Made by a program: the position numbers and the translations under genes
The notes under the pieces: generated by a model
Told to the model about the DNA's origin: nothing
The model's database searches: none
The model's input: only the letters and a program-made list of their open reading frames with translations
IMG/VR virus record: IMGVR_UViG_3300047472_000248
Span: 1-52,314 of that record
Origin: a virus
Reading direction: 5' to 3' (one strand)
Length of the DNA stretch: 52,314 nucleotides
Part shown: one piece after another, positions 31,597 to 39,891 of the stretch
Position numbering within the stretch: position 1 is the first letter of the stretch
Layout: the number at the start of each line of letters is the position of its first letter

Positions 31597-32108
31597 TGCC
31601 TACGCCCGCCACCCTCATCGTTCAGGCAGACGGCACTGCCATCATCGAATCGACCGGCCTTCCCATGCCGGCGCAGCCCGACGACAAGCACGTCTTCGAC
31701 TGGACGAGCCACACCTGGGTCGACCCGCGCACCCTCGACGACCTGAAGTCCGATCAGTGGGAGCTGATGAAGGCAGCGCGCGAGACGGCTGAGTTTGGCG
31801 GCTTCACCTGGGATGGGTCCGACTTCGACAGCGACAGCGAGTCGCAGCGAAAGATCCAGGGTGCCGTGCAGATGGCACTCATTGCCGCGGCCGCCAGCCA
31901 GCCTTTCAGCATCGACTGGACGCTGGCGGACAACACGGTGCGCACGCTCAGCGGCGCCGACATGATCAACGTCGGCCTGGCCATGGGCACCTTCGTCAGC
32001 GGCATCTACGAACAGGGCAGGGCGCTGCGCGAGCAGATCGACGCGGCCACCACCCCCGAACAAGTCCAGGCGATTGCCTGGTCGTCCATCAGCGTAAGTC
32101 AGTCCTGA
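31596..32108 (+). CDS. Tail fibre-associated protein, DUF4376-like (170 aa)
   Basis: The C-terminal ~110 residues match the DUF4376 pattern: WELMKAARETAEFGGFTWDGSDFDSD, IDWTLADNTVRTLSGADMINVG, LREQIDAATTPEQVQAIAW. Such proteins follow J or fibres and are thought to help attach or fold them. The end is odd: the last codons (V-S-Q-S-stop) are formed by the palindromic operator at 32097. The start overlaps the J-like stop (TGATG). Confidence 0.75.
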   Translation: MPTPATLIVQADGTAIIESTGLPMPAQPDDKHVFDWTSHTWVDPRTLDDLKSDQWELMKAARETAEFGGFTWDGSDFDSDSESQRKIQGAVQMALIAAAASQPFSIDWTLADNTVRTLSGADMINVGLAMGTFVSGIYEQGRALREQIDAATTPEQVQAIAWSSISVSQS

Positions 32109-32110
32109 CT
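32097..32110. promoter_or_regulatory. Palindromic operator overlapping a stop codon
   Basis: Perfect AGTCAGTCCTGACT; the TGA of the DUF4376-like gene lies in its right arm. It is 17 bases upstream of the first fibre/hydrolase cassette. Confidence 0.85.
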
Positions 32111-32127
32111 CTCACATAGGAACCCTC

Positions 32128-33072
32128 ATGGCTTGGTATAAGGAAGGCACCTGCAGCGTCGTCAACGGCAGCCCGATCGTCACCGGCGTCATCACCCCGA
32201 TGGGTGACGACGAGTCGGTGCAGCCCTACTGGGTGGCCAACGCAAGCGCCGGCTCGATCTTCCGCGGGCCCGACCGCCAGATCTACGAGATCTTGAGCGT
32301 CAACTCGGACCTGCAGCTCACGCTGGCCGAGCCCTACCTCGGCACGACCGCGAACGATCAGCTCTACGCAATCGCGCCCACGCAGAGCTTCGTGAAGGAG
32401 CTTGCCGACCAGGTGACGAACATGGTCAGCGACTACGCCGGCCTGCTGCCCTACGACCCCGATGGCGTCTACCCCGACGGCTCGATTCAGGACACGATCC
32501 AGCAGCTGCAGGAAGACGACCGCGAGTCCCTCCCGACGGCCAACCAGATCGCGATCGCGGCGAACGATGACGACACCGGCCTGATCTACTCGCTCCCCGC
32601 AGTCCTGATCGCGCCGGGCAGCGTGCAGGCCACGGGCAAGCTGAGCGGCCTGGGCACTGCCACCAATGACAACGCGACCGCCGGCCAGATCGGCGAGTTC
32701 ATGATCGACACGGTGGCCGCGCCAGGCGTTGCGCTGACGACGGTCACCAACACCGATGTCAGCGTGGCGATCACCCTGACCCCGGGCGACTGGATGGTGG
32801 GCGGTGGCATTGCCTTCACGGGGAACGCCACCGCGGTGGTCTACGCCGGCGGCTGGGTGGGCAACTCGAGTGCCAGTGTGACCGCGAACCGGGCAGTCAA
32901 CTGGCTCGGGCGCAGTGCGAACCTTCCGGTCGATATCGGCTTCGCGGTCCCGACGCGGCGCTTCCAGGTCGCGGCTGGCCAGACCGCCGTGCTGCACCTC
33001 GTTGCGAAGGCGAGCTTCAGCGGCGGCACGCTGAGCGCCTATGGCGAGGTCTGGGCCCGGAGGATGCGCTGA
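32128..33072 (+). CDS. Tail fibre-type protein, cassette 1 (314 aa)
   Basis: Virion-type beta-rich protein. The C-terminal ~190 residues are homologous to the protein at 46429: shared order YPDGS, IAPGSVQATGKLSGLGTATND, GQIGEF, GDWMVGGGIAFT, PTRRF and a closing RRMR. This C-terminal domain looks like a trimeric fibre head or carrier. The N-terminus is specific to this copy (MAWYKEGTCSVVNGSPIVTGV), a pattern common in tail proteins. It is coupled to an alpha/beta hydrolase (TGATG at 33070). Confidence 0.75.
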   Translation: MAWYKEGTCSVVNGSPIVTGVITPMGDDESVQPYWVANASAGSIFRGPDRQIYEILSVNSDLQLTLAEPYLGTTANDQLYAIAPTQSFVKELADQVTNMVSDYAGLLPYDPDGVYPDGSIQDTIQQLQEDDRESLPTANQIAIAANDDDTGLIYSLPAVLIAPGSVQATGKLSGLGTATNDNATAGQIGEFMIDTVAAPGVALTTVTNTDVSVAITLTPGDWMVGGGIAFTGNATAVVYAGGWVGNSSASVTANRAVNWLGRSANLPVDIGFAVPTRRFQVAAGQTAVLHLVAKASFSGGTLSAYGEVWARRMR

Positions 33073-34148
33073 TGCCCGCAATGCACCGCCTACAGCGCGT
33101 GCCGCCGGGCACCGTGATCTATGACCTCCAGGTCCCCGACACGTCCGGCCTGGCCGAGCCGCTGCATCGCCACAAGATGGACGTCTACATCCCGTCGGGC
33201 ACGGTCACCCGCTGCCTGGTCGGGCTGGGCGGGGCAGGATCGGACAAGTGGCGATTCGCACGCAAGCTGAAGATCGGCCTCGACAAGCCGAAGACCCCGC
33301 AGCGCATTCCCGTGCGCAGCGTGAACTGGAGCCTTCTCACGAAGATGAAGGCGATGATCATCATCCCCCAGGCGCAGGCGCCCATCGGCGTCGATCCGTT
33401 CTGGGGCGCCGGCAACAACCCCTACAACCCCGACGACGTCGACACGCGGAGCACGAAGAATCCGAACGGTGTCACGACCTGGCGCAACCAATACATGATC
33501 TCGGGGGTCGATGACCTCCAGATGCTGAAGAACCTCAGCTCCTACATCGATGACCATTGGGACGTCCAGAAGGTCCTCTTCGGCCATTCCAACGGCGCGA
33601 TGATGACCAATCGCGTCTGGTGGGAGGCACCCAATGCCTTTGCCGCCTACGCGGCCGCCGCGGGCAATCTTGCGGCGCACTATGACGACCCGGGCGTCGT
33701 CGCGAACGCGGCCTGGAAGCCGATGTTCACCCGCACCGGCCGGAAGGACACCATCATCGACGTGCTGGGCGGCCCGCAGGCCAACAGCCCGATGACGGAC
33801 CACACCTTCGACGCGAACTACCTTCAGAACCAGACCCAGCTTTCGAAGGCACACGTCAGCTTCCCGACCTTGAGCTACATCTGGGGCTCGTGCCGCGAAT
33901 ACCAGTTCCGACGCGCGGGCATCGGCGCGCCGCTCTCGGCACCGATCACGTCGACCAGCTCCGCCGGCGGCGTCACGACCGCGGTGCACGTCGGCACGCA
34001 GACCCGCTGGGACAGCCCGAACAAGCAGCAGCGTCTCGAGTTCCTGTCGGACGCGGACCACAACACCGTGAAGGATCGCTCGGTGTCCGGCCGCTTCTAC
34101 ATCGCCGATGTCGTGCAGTGGTGCCAGGACTGGCAGCAAATGCTCTGA
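33072..34148 (+). CDS. Alpha/beta hydrolase, esterase/depolymerase type, cassette 1
   Basis: A 358-aa hydrolase related to the PHB-depolymerase/LpqC esterase group. The nucleophile elbow is GHSNGAM (Ser173), the acid is Asp226 (GRKDTIID) and the base is His330 (SDADHNT). No signal peptide is seen, so it may ride on the virion with the preceding fibre protein, to which it is translationally coupled. Likely substrates are esters on host surface polysaccharides (for example O-acetyl groups). A second copy of the same pair lies at 46429-48305 with the same triad order. Confidence 0.82.
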   Translation: MPAMHRLQRVPPGTVIYDLQVPDTSGLAEPLHRHKMDVYIPSGTVTRCLVGLGGAGSDKWRFARKLKIGLDKPKTPQRIPVRSVNWSLLTKMKAMIIIPQAQAPIGVDPFWGAGNNPYNPDDVDTRSTKNPNGVTTWRNQYMISGVDDLQMLKNLSSYIDDHWDVQKVLFGHSNGAMMTNRVWWEAPNAFAAYAAAAGNLAAHYDDPGVVANAAWKPMFTRTGRKDTIIDVLGGPQANSPMTDHTFDANYLQNQTQLSKAHVSFPTLSYIWGSCREYQFRRAGIGAPLSAPITSTSSAGGVTTAVHVGTQTRWDSPNKQQRLEFLSDADHNTVKDRSVSGRFYIADVVQWCQDWQQML

Positions 34149-34155
34149 TTTGGTA

Positions 34156-34169
34156 AGTCAGGCCTGACT
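34156..34169. promoter_or_regulatory. Palindromic operator after hydrolase 1
   Basis: Perfect AGTCAGGCCTGACT, 7 bases after the hydrolase stop and 16 bases before the next start (34186). Confidence 0.85.
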
Positions 34170-34185
34170 ATGGGAAACTCGCGCC

Positions 34186-34542
34186 ATGTCCGCAATGAAG
34201 TTCAACTTCTCCATCGAGCAGGCCGCGACCTTTCTGCTTGTCGTCTACTGGAAGGAGAAGACTGGCCGGGGTGTTGACACCCGCGGCTACAGCTTCCGCC
34301 TACAGGCGCGCTCGACGCCCGACGACTCGGTAGCGCTGCTCGACCTCTCCACGGCGAACGGCCACATCACGACCGACCTGGCGCAGGGCGCGATCAACAT
34401 CACGGTCCCTGACGACGAGGATGCCAGCTACGCCTGGCGGACTGCCGTCTACGACCTCTACGCCTACGCCCCCGATGGCACGTCCGAACGGATGCTGCAG
34501 GGGGTCGTTCGGGTTTCACCGGCGGTCACGCGCCCCTCTTAG
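34186..34542 (+). CDS. BppU-like receptor-binding/adapter protein candidate (118 aa)
   Basis: The pattern (FNFSIEQAATFLLVVYWK, then GYSFRLQARS, LLDLSTANGHITTDLAQGAINITVP, YDLYAYAPDGTSERMLQGVVRVSPAVTR) matches small phage proteins that hold an Ig-like BppU N-terminal domain and act as tail adapters. It stands alone between two operators, so it can be controlled independently. GGGA lies upstream of ATG 34186; ATG 34195 is an alternative. Function by similarity of pattern only. Confidence 0.6.
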   Translation: MSAMKFNFSIEQAATFLLVVYWKEKTGRGVDTRGYSFRLQARSTPDDSVALLDLSTANGHITTDLAQGAINITVPDDEDASYAWRTAVYDLYAYAPDGTSERMLQGVVRVSPAVTRPS

Positions 34543-34544
34543 TT

Positions 34545-34558
34545 AGTCAGTGCTGACT
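34545..34558. promoter_or_regulatory. Palindromic operator
   Basis: Perfect AGTCAGTGCTGACT, 2 bases after the stop of the 118-aa gene and upstream of the 157-aa fibre gene (34584). Confidence 0.85.
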
Positions 34559-34583
34559 TTCACCAACTGCAAAAGGAACTGAA

Positions 34584-35057
34584 ATGACCGCAGGCGCATG
34601 GATCGTCCCCGACAAGGCCTTCCTCAACTTCTTCAATGCCACCGACTTGCTCGGCCAGGCATCCGGCTACAAGGCGGCACTCGTGGGCTCGGGCTGGACG
34701 CCGGCCAAGACCACCGACGAAGTCTGGGCCGACGTATCGGCCAACGAGATCGCCAACGGCAACGGCTATACGACCGGCGGCCTGGCACTGTCGAGCGTCG
34801 CCCTCTCGGTTTCGGGCAACACCCTCAAGTGGACCTCCGGTGCGATGGTCTGGACGGCCAGCGGCTCGGGAATCCCGGCCTGGCGGCGCATCGTCATCTA
34901 CTACAACGGCACGCTCAACGGCAAGGTCAACCCGATCGTCTGCCACATGCTGGGTGACAGCACCGGGATCGATGTCCCGCTGGTGACGTCGCCGAACACG
35001 ATCACGAACACGCCGGACGCGACCGACGGGATCGTCAAAGCCACGAAGCCGGCGTAA
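34584..35057 (+). CDS. Tail fibre/decorating protein (157 aa)
   Basis: A small beta-rich protein with a common tail-decoration pattern (VGSGWTPAKTTDEVWADVSANEIANGNGYTTGG, LKWTSGAMVWTASGSGIPAWRRIVIYYNG). Such proteins appear near fibres in many siphoviruses. AAAGGA lies upstream of ATG 34584. The stop overlaps the start of the large spike gene (TAATG). It may form a connector or base for that spike (inference). Confidence 0.6.
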   Translation: MTAGAWIVPDKAFLNFFNATDLLGQASGYKAALVGSGWTPAKTTDEVWADVSANEIANGNGYTTGGLALSSVALSVSGNTLKWTSGAMVWTASGSGIPAWRRIVIYYNGTLNGKVNPIVCHMLGDSTGIDVPLVTSPNTITNTPDATDGIVKATKPA

Positions 35058-38000
35058 TGGCCTCGCCGGTCAACAAGCGCTACAGCGTCGCAAGCGGCCA
35101 GCCGATTTACGCCGGCCGCTTCGTCCTGCCTGCCTCGAACTCGGGGCTTGCGATGTTGACCATCTCCTCGTCGACGAGCGGCACCAAGCCGTTCAGCGTC
35201 GGCCACGCCTTCAAGCAGGGCGATGTCCCAGCCGGGCTGGATGTGGTGCTCTCGGGCGTCACCTCCGGCCAGGTCACGGTGAAGAACCGCTGGCCGGACG
35301 GCTCGGTCAAGTTCGCGATCGCTGCCGGCCGCGTGGCACTTTCCGCCGGCGTTCCGCTCCTGGTCGCCGTCGGTAGCGGCACGGCCCCCTCCGGCACGCC
35401 GCTGTCGACCTCCGCGCTGCAGCTCGTGATGACGAGCCCGGCTGTGATCGATGTCGGCAGCTACGGCACGGTCAGCTGGTCCGGCACCGATTGGGCAAGC
35501 CCCTTCATGACGGTGTGCACCGGCCCCGTGATGTCGCAATGGGTCTATCGCAAGCCCGTGGGCAGCGACCCGCACCTCGTGGCCTGGTTGCGCGTGCGCC
35601 TCTACTCGTCGGGCGAAGTCGATGCGCTCCCGTGGGTGGAGAACAGCAAGCTGCTCGTCGCATCACCCACCAGCAAGGCCGGCACCTACGCCTTCACGAT
35701 GGGCGGCACGGTCCGCTACACCGGCACGATTGACCTGCCGGCGCAGTGCCGCACACCGCTTCTGAGTGGCACGGGTCTGTCTCACTGGCTCGGCACCGAC
35801 CCGGACGTCGACGTCCTCCACGACACCGACTACCTGCAGGCCACCGGGCTCTTCTCGCAGTATTTCGCACGCACGCCTTCGAATGCAGCCGTCGTCACCA
35901 GCCTGCCGTCGAGCTGGGCGCCGCTGCAGCAGGGGAAGTTCCCGAGCGCGCTCGGTGGCGTGGGCGGCAATGGCTACGTCGGCCTGCTGCCGGACTGGGA
36001 CGTGGTCTACCTGACCTGCCCGCAGGCATCGACCTTCAAGGGCGTCGTGCGCCAGGCATACAGCGCTGGCCGCTACCCGATCCATTACCGCGACGAGACC
36101 GACAGCAACCGCTGGGCGCGCGTCTCGCAACATCCGACCCTCGACTATCAGACGATCCCGGGGGTCTCGCCCGGCGGCACCGCCGCGCCTCCGTGGTCGG
36201 GCGATCACCCGCCGAGCGTGGGCTACATGGCCCACCTCATCACCGGGGATGCCTACCACCTCGACACGGTGCTCGCGGCAACCTCCTTCGACTCGTTCAT
36301 CGCGATCTCGGCCGGCAACCGTCAGAACGGCAGCGGCATTACCTGCGCGTCGCAGTTCGCCGGCAGCACCCGGCGTGCTGCCTGGGTCTGGCGCAACCTC
36401 GCGCATGCACTGACGCTCGCGCCGGACACGACCTATGCGACCGAATATCGGACGCAGCTGACAAACAACGTCAACTACTACTGGACGCGCTACGTCGGCG
36501 CCGGCGGTTGGCAGAACCCGGTCGGGAACAAGCAGGGCTTCGTGCAGCCCTTCGGCTCCTACAACCTCAACGTCAACGGGGCGGTCACGGCATCCACGAC
36601 GACCACCGCGTCTTCGGCAGATCCCGCGTTCACCTACTACCACAACGTGCAGGACGGCCAGTATGTGGGCCTAACGCTGCATGCCATCGGGGTCGGCGAA
36701 TCGCGCACGATCACCGCCTTCGATGCGGCATCGTGCATGTTCACGGTGTCGCCTGCCTTCTCGAGCGCTCCGGCCATCGGCTCGCCCATCGAGGTCATCT
36801 ACGGGACGCTCTTCGACGCGCCCTGGATGCACGACTACCTCACCGGCACGATGGGCTGGACCCTCGACCTGGGCTGCGGCTTCGACTCGACCACCCAAGC
36901 GCGGATGGAAGAGCTCTTCAAGTGGAAGGCGCAGTCGATCATTGGCCGTCTGGGCTTCACGGGCTCGACCGAATTCCTCTACCGGGACTTCGCGCCCTAC
37001 GCCCTGCCGATTGCCAAGTTCGACTACCCGAACGACAACGCCTGGGCGACGGGCGCCGGCCCGTGGTTCGACGACTGGGGCCAGATCTACGACAAGACCT
37101 ACAGCGGCACCGCGGTCAACGACAACCTCTCCTACTGGCCGTGGGCTTCGCGCGGTGCGAGGGCCGAGGGCGACCTGCGCAACGATGGCTTGATGGACCC
37201 GCAGGGCTCGCCGGCAGCAGCACTGCCCGCGATCGCGTATGCGGTCAAGCACGGTGTGCCGGGCGCAGAAGACGCGCTGATGCGCATGCAGTCGGCCGGC
37301 AACTACTCAGCCTTCGCAGCGCTGTTTGATACCAGCCCGACCTGGGGTGTCTCGCACATGGCTCTGCCGGCCTGGCGCCGCAACCAAGCCATCGGCGAGA
37401 TCCGCGAGATCTCGGGCACGAAGATGAATCCGTCGTTGCCCAACGTCAACATCGTCGAAGACCTTGTCGGCTGGGACCACGACATCGCCAACCCGATCGG
37501 CGGCCGCTACTCGAACCGCCTCGACGGTTACTGCGGCTGGACGTTCGACGAGCGGCGCTCGACCGGCTGGACGGCTGCAGCTGGCGGGCACGGCGACTAC
37601 TGGGGCAACGAGATGGCCAACATCGACTTGCGCAAGGACCGGCCGACCTGGTTTCTGTATCACCCGGGCAGCAACGGCCCGGTGCTCGACTACGCATCGT
37701 CGAACGAACCCGCTCCGGCCTGGCGCACGCGATATGCCGATGGCTTGCCGGCCTCGCGTCACACCTATGCCATGACGCAGTTTCTGGGGCGTCACAACCG
37801 CGCGGTCACGACCGGCGGCTCGATCTCCTCGCCGGGGACGCCGTTCCAAGACACGGATGGCTTCGACGTTGATGCCGGCGTCGGCGTCAATGGCTGGTCA
37901 GAGCTCTACGCCTATCCGGGCGGGCAGGGCGGTGTAGGTCCGGCAACATGGTCGGGTGGCGGCGCCATCATTGCCGCGACCTGCGTGAAAGACCCGCGCA

Positions 38001-38575
38001 CCGAGAAGATCTACACCTTCTCGCACACCCGGCTGCACATCTTGACGCCGTCGGTGACAGGGCCGATCCCTGGCGTGGCTGGCTCGGGCGCGACCTACAG
38101 CTACCTGCCGCTTTCCTGGGATAGCGCCTACAGCTACGCCGAAGGCGCCGCTGCCGTCGACACCAAGCGGAACAAGATCCTCTGGACGCACGGTTACGGC
38201 CTCAATTCCAAGTCCAAGCCCTACACCTTCGACCTCACGTCGGGCACGCTGGACGCGCAGCACACCTACACGGGTTCGGCCGCCGCGGCACTGGCGACCG
38301 TGCCTTCGTCTTGCGGGGTCGTCTACGAGCCATTCCTGGACCGATATCTGCTGCGTGGGCCTGACGCTGGCGCTGCGATCTACGTGATCCATCCGGAGAC
38401 GTTCGACGTCAGCCTTCTGACCACGTCGGGCGCAACCGACATCCCGGCGCAGGCTGGGTCCGGTGCCGAGGGCTACACGGGCGTCTACAACAAGTGGGCC
38501 TATGTGCCGCACCTGCGGGGTGTGGTCTATGTGGTCGGCGCTGGCTTCAACCTGCGCTTCATTCGGACGCACTGA
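35057..38575 (+). CDS. Large tailspike-like protein: lyase-like and beta-propeller parts (1172 aa)
   Basis: The N-terminal half recalls PcRGLX/YetA-type exo-rhamnogalacturonan lyases: an opening domain with VKNRWPDGSVKFAIAAG (about residues 74-90), then an (alpha/alpha) barrel-like region with RYPIHYRDETDSNRWAR and HPPSVGYMAHLITGD. The C-terminal part (from about 800) has repeated blades of a Kelch/galactose-oxidase-like propeller (GGHGDYWGNEM, PASRHTYAM, GVVYEPFLDRYLLRG, GVVYVVGAG). It probably degrades a host polysaccharide. Assignment is by remembered motifs and needs a structural search. Confidence 0.65.
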   Translation: MASPVNKRYSVASGQPIYAGRFVLPASNSGLAMLTISSSTSGTKPFSVGHAFKQGDVPAGLDVVLSGVTSGQVTVKNRWPDGSVKFAIAAGRVALSAGVPLLVAVGSGTAPSGTPLSTSALQLVMTSPAVIDVGSYGTVSWSGTDWASPFMTVCTGPVMSQWVYRKPVGSDPHLVAWLRVRLYSSGEVDALPWVENSKLLVASPTSKAGTYAFTMGGTVRYTGTIDLPAQCRTPLLSGTGLSHWLGTDPDVDVLHDTDYLQATGLFSQYFARTPSNAAVVTSLPSSWAPLQQGKFPSALGGVGGNGYVGLLPDWDVVYLTCPQASTFKGVVRQAYSAGRYPIHYRDETDSNRWARVSQHPTLDYQTIPGVSPGGTAAPPWSGDHPPSVGYMAHLITGDAYHLDTVLAATSFDSFIAISAGNRQNGSGITCASQFAGSTRRAAWVWRNLAHALTLAPDTTYATEYRTQLTNNVNYYWTRYVGAGGWQNPVGNKQGFVQPFGSYNLNVNGAVTASTTTTASSADPAFTYYHNVQDGQYVGLTLHAIGVGESRTITAFDAASCMFTVSPAFSSAPAIGSPIEVIYGTLFDAPWMHDYLTGTMGWTLDLGCGFDSTTQARMEELFKWKAQSIIGRLGFTGSTEFLYRDFAPYALPIAKFDYPNDNAWATGAGPWFDDWGQIYDKTYSGTAVNDNLSYWPWASRGARAEGDLRNDGLMDPQGSPAAALPAIAYAVKHGVPGAEDALMRMQSAGNYSAFAALFDTSPTWGVSHMALPAWRRNQAIGEIREISGTKMNPSLPNVNIVEDLVGWDHDIANPIGGRYSNRLDGYCGWTFDERRSTGWTAAAGGHGDYWGNEMANIDLRKDRPTWFLYHPGSNGPVLDYASSNEPAPAWRTRYADGLPASRHTYAMTQFLGRHNRAVTTGGSISSPGTPFQDTDGFDVDAGVGVNGWSELYAYPGGQGGVGPATWSGGGAIIAATCVKDPRTEKIYTFSHTRLHILTPSVTGPIPGVAGSGATYSYLPLSWDSAYSYAEGAAAVDTKRNKILWTHGYGLNSKSKPYTFDLTSGTLDAQHTYTGSAAAALATVPSSCGVVYEPFLDRYLLRGPDAGAAIYVIHPETFDVSLLTTSGATDIPAQAGSGAEGYTGVYNKWAYVPHLRGVVYVVGAGFNLRFIRTH

Positions 38576-38922
38576 TGAGCACGCTCGAGCCCAACAGCGT
38601 GCCATGCGGGACGTGTCGCGCCTGCTGCAAGAAGGACGTGATCGTTCTCGGCCCGAACGACGACCTGAATGCCTTCAAGTGGCACAGCGAGTTCGGCCGG
38701 GCAGTGCTCGATCGCAAACCCAACGGCGAATGCACCTACCTCGGCCCGCAAGGCTGCACGGTGCACGGCGCTGCGCCAGAGATCTGCCGTGCGTTTGATT
38801 GCCGAGTCCTCTTTCTGAAGACCCCGAAGGACCAGCGTCGCATCCGCATCACCACGAACCCCTCGATGCGCGCCGTCTATGACGCCGGCCGCAGCCGTCT
38901 GAAGACCTTGGAAAAAGCATGA
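38575..38922 (+). CDS. YkgJ-like CxxCxxCC protein (115 aa)
   Basis: It has the hallmark metal-binding cluster C11-GTC-RACC18 followed by CTYLGPQGCTVHG and PEICRAFDC, as in YkgJ/Fe-S-flavin type zinc/iron chelating proteins (PF03692). Probably a cytoplasmic metal-binding protein. Its location between the large spike and other fibre genes is odd for an enzyme-like protein. The start TGATG at 38573 couples it to the spike gene. Role unknown. Confidence 0.82.
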   Translation: MSTLEPNSVPCGTCRACCKKDVIVLGPNDDLNAFKWHSEFGRAVLDRKPNGECTYLGPQGCTVHGAAPEICRAFDCRVLFLKTPKDQRRIRITTNPSMRAVYDAGRSRLKTLEKA

Positions 38923-39890
38923 CCATCGCCCTCGTAGCCTCTGCGGCCGGCTCCGGCATCACCGCCGGTATGAACGACGCCGGTGCCAATCTCATCGTCG
39001 GCGGCATCGGCACGGCCGGCGGTTCGATTGCGCCCAGCAGTCCGACCGACAGCAAGGGCAACACCTGGACGAACGGCAACGAGCTGATCGACAACGTTGC
39101 CCCGTTTCACGCGGGCATGTTCTGGTGCGCGGCACCGACGACCGACAGCTCGCACACCGTCAGCGCGTCGGTCTTTTACGAAGGCATCGTCGCGATGGCC
39201 TTCTCGGGCCTGGCATCGTCCCCCTTTGACCAGCAAAACGGAGCGATCTCGGGCAGCAGCTCGTCGACGAGCCTAGCACCCGGCAGCATCACGCCGAGCG
39301 TCGACGGCTGCCTGATCGTCACCTACATCTCGTGGGACTCGAACGCCCCGCTGCCGACCGTGACCGTGCCGAGCGGCTTCACGGCCGGCCCGGAGACCGT
39401 GAGCATCTCGGGTGCGATTCGCACTGCAATGGCATGGAAGATCCAGACCACTGCCGCGCCGATCAATCCGACCTGGAACTACACTCCGGCCGGCCGCACT
39501 GGTGCCATGATCATGTCGTTCAAGCCGGCCAGTGGCGGTGGCGGAGGTGGCGGCAGTTCGATCTCTCTGGCGCCGGCCGCGGGCACGATCACGATCGCGA
39601 GCGTTTCGCCGATCCTGTCGATCTCGTCGACCAGCACGCCGGGCGCGATCACGATCCCGGCACTTGCAAACGACACCGCGACCCTCGTGGCCTCGCGCGG
39701 CAGCTTGCAGGTGAAGATCTACAACGCTGCCACCGGCGCGTCGGTCCTGAACGTCACGGCCGCGACCGCGACTGACGGCACGATCTCGATCACGAACGCG
39801 GCCCTGGTGCAGGGCAGCAGCTACGTCGGCTTCATCTACGACCAGACGACGGGCGAGGTCGGCGCCTTCACTCCGGTGCAGGCGGTGTAA
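38919..39890 (+). CDS. Tail fibre-like protein (323 aa)
   Basis: A beta-rich extracellular-type protein: Ser/Thr/Gly/Ala-rich, with an N-terminal lectin-like jelly-roll pattern (LIVGGIGTAGGSIAP; GFTAGPETVSIS; WNYTPAGRTGAMIMSFKP), a seven-Gly linker near residue 207, and a C-terminal domain beginning ISLAPAAGTITIASVSPILSIS, which resembles one unit of the repeats in the next protein. It probably belongs to a side fibre. No enzyme motif seen. Confidence 0.6.
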   Translation: MTIALVASAAGSGITAGMNDAGANLIVGGIGTAGGSIAPSSPTDSKGNTWTNGNELIDNVAPFHAGMFWCAAPTTDSSHTVSASVFYEGIVAMAFSGLASSPFDQQNGAISGSSSSTSLAPGSITPSVDGCLIVTYISWDSNAPLPTVTVPSGFTAGPETVSISGAIRTAMAWKIQTTAAPINPTWNYTPAGRTGAMIMSFKPASGGGGGGGSSISLAPAAGTITIASVSPILSISSTSTPGAITIPALANDTATLVASRGSLQVKIYNAATGASVLNVTAATATDGTISITNAALVQGSSYVGFIYDQTTGEVGAFTPVQAV

Positions 39891-39891
39891 G

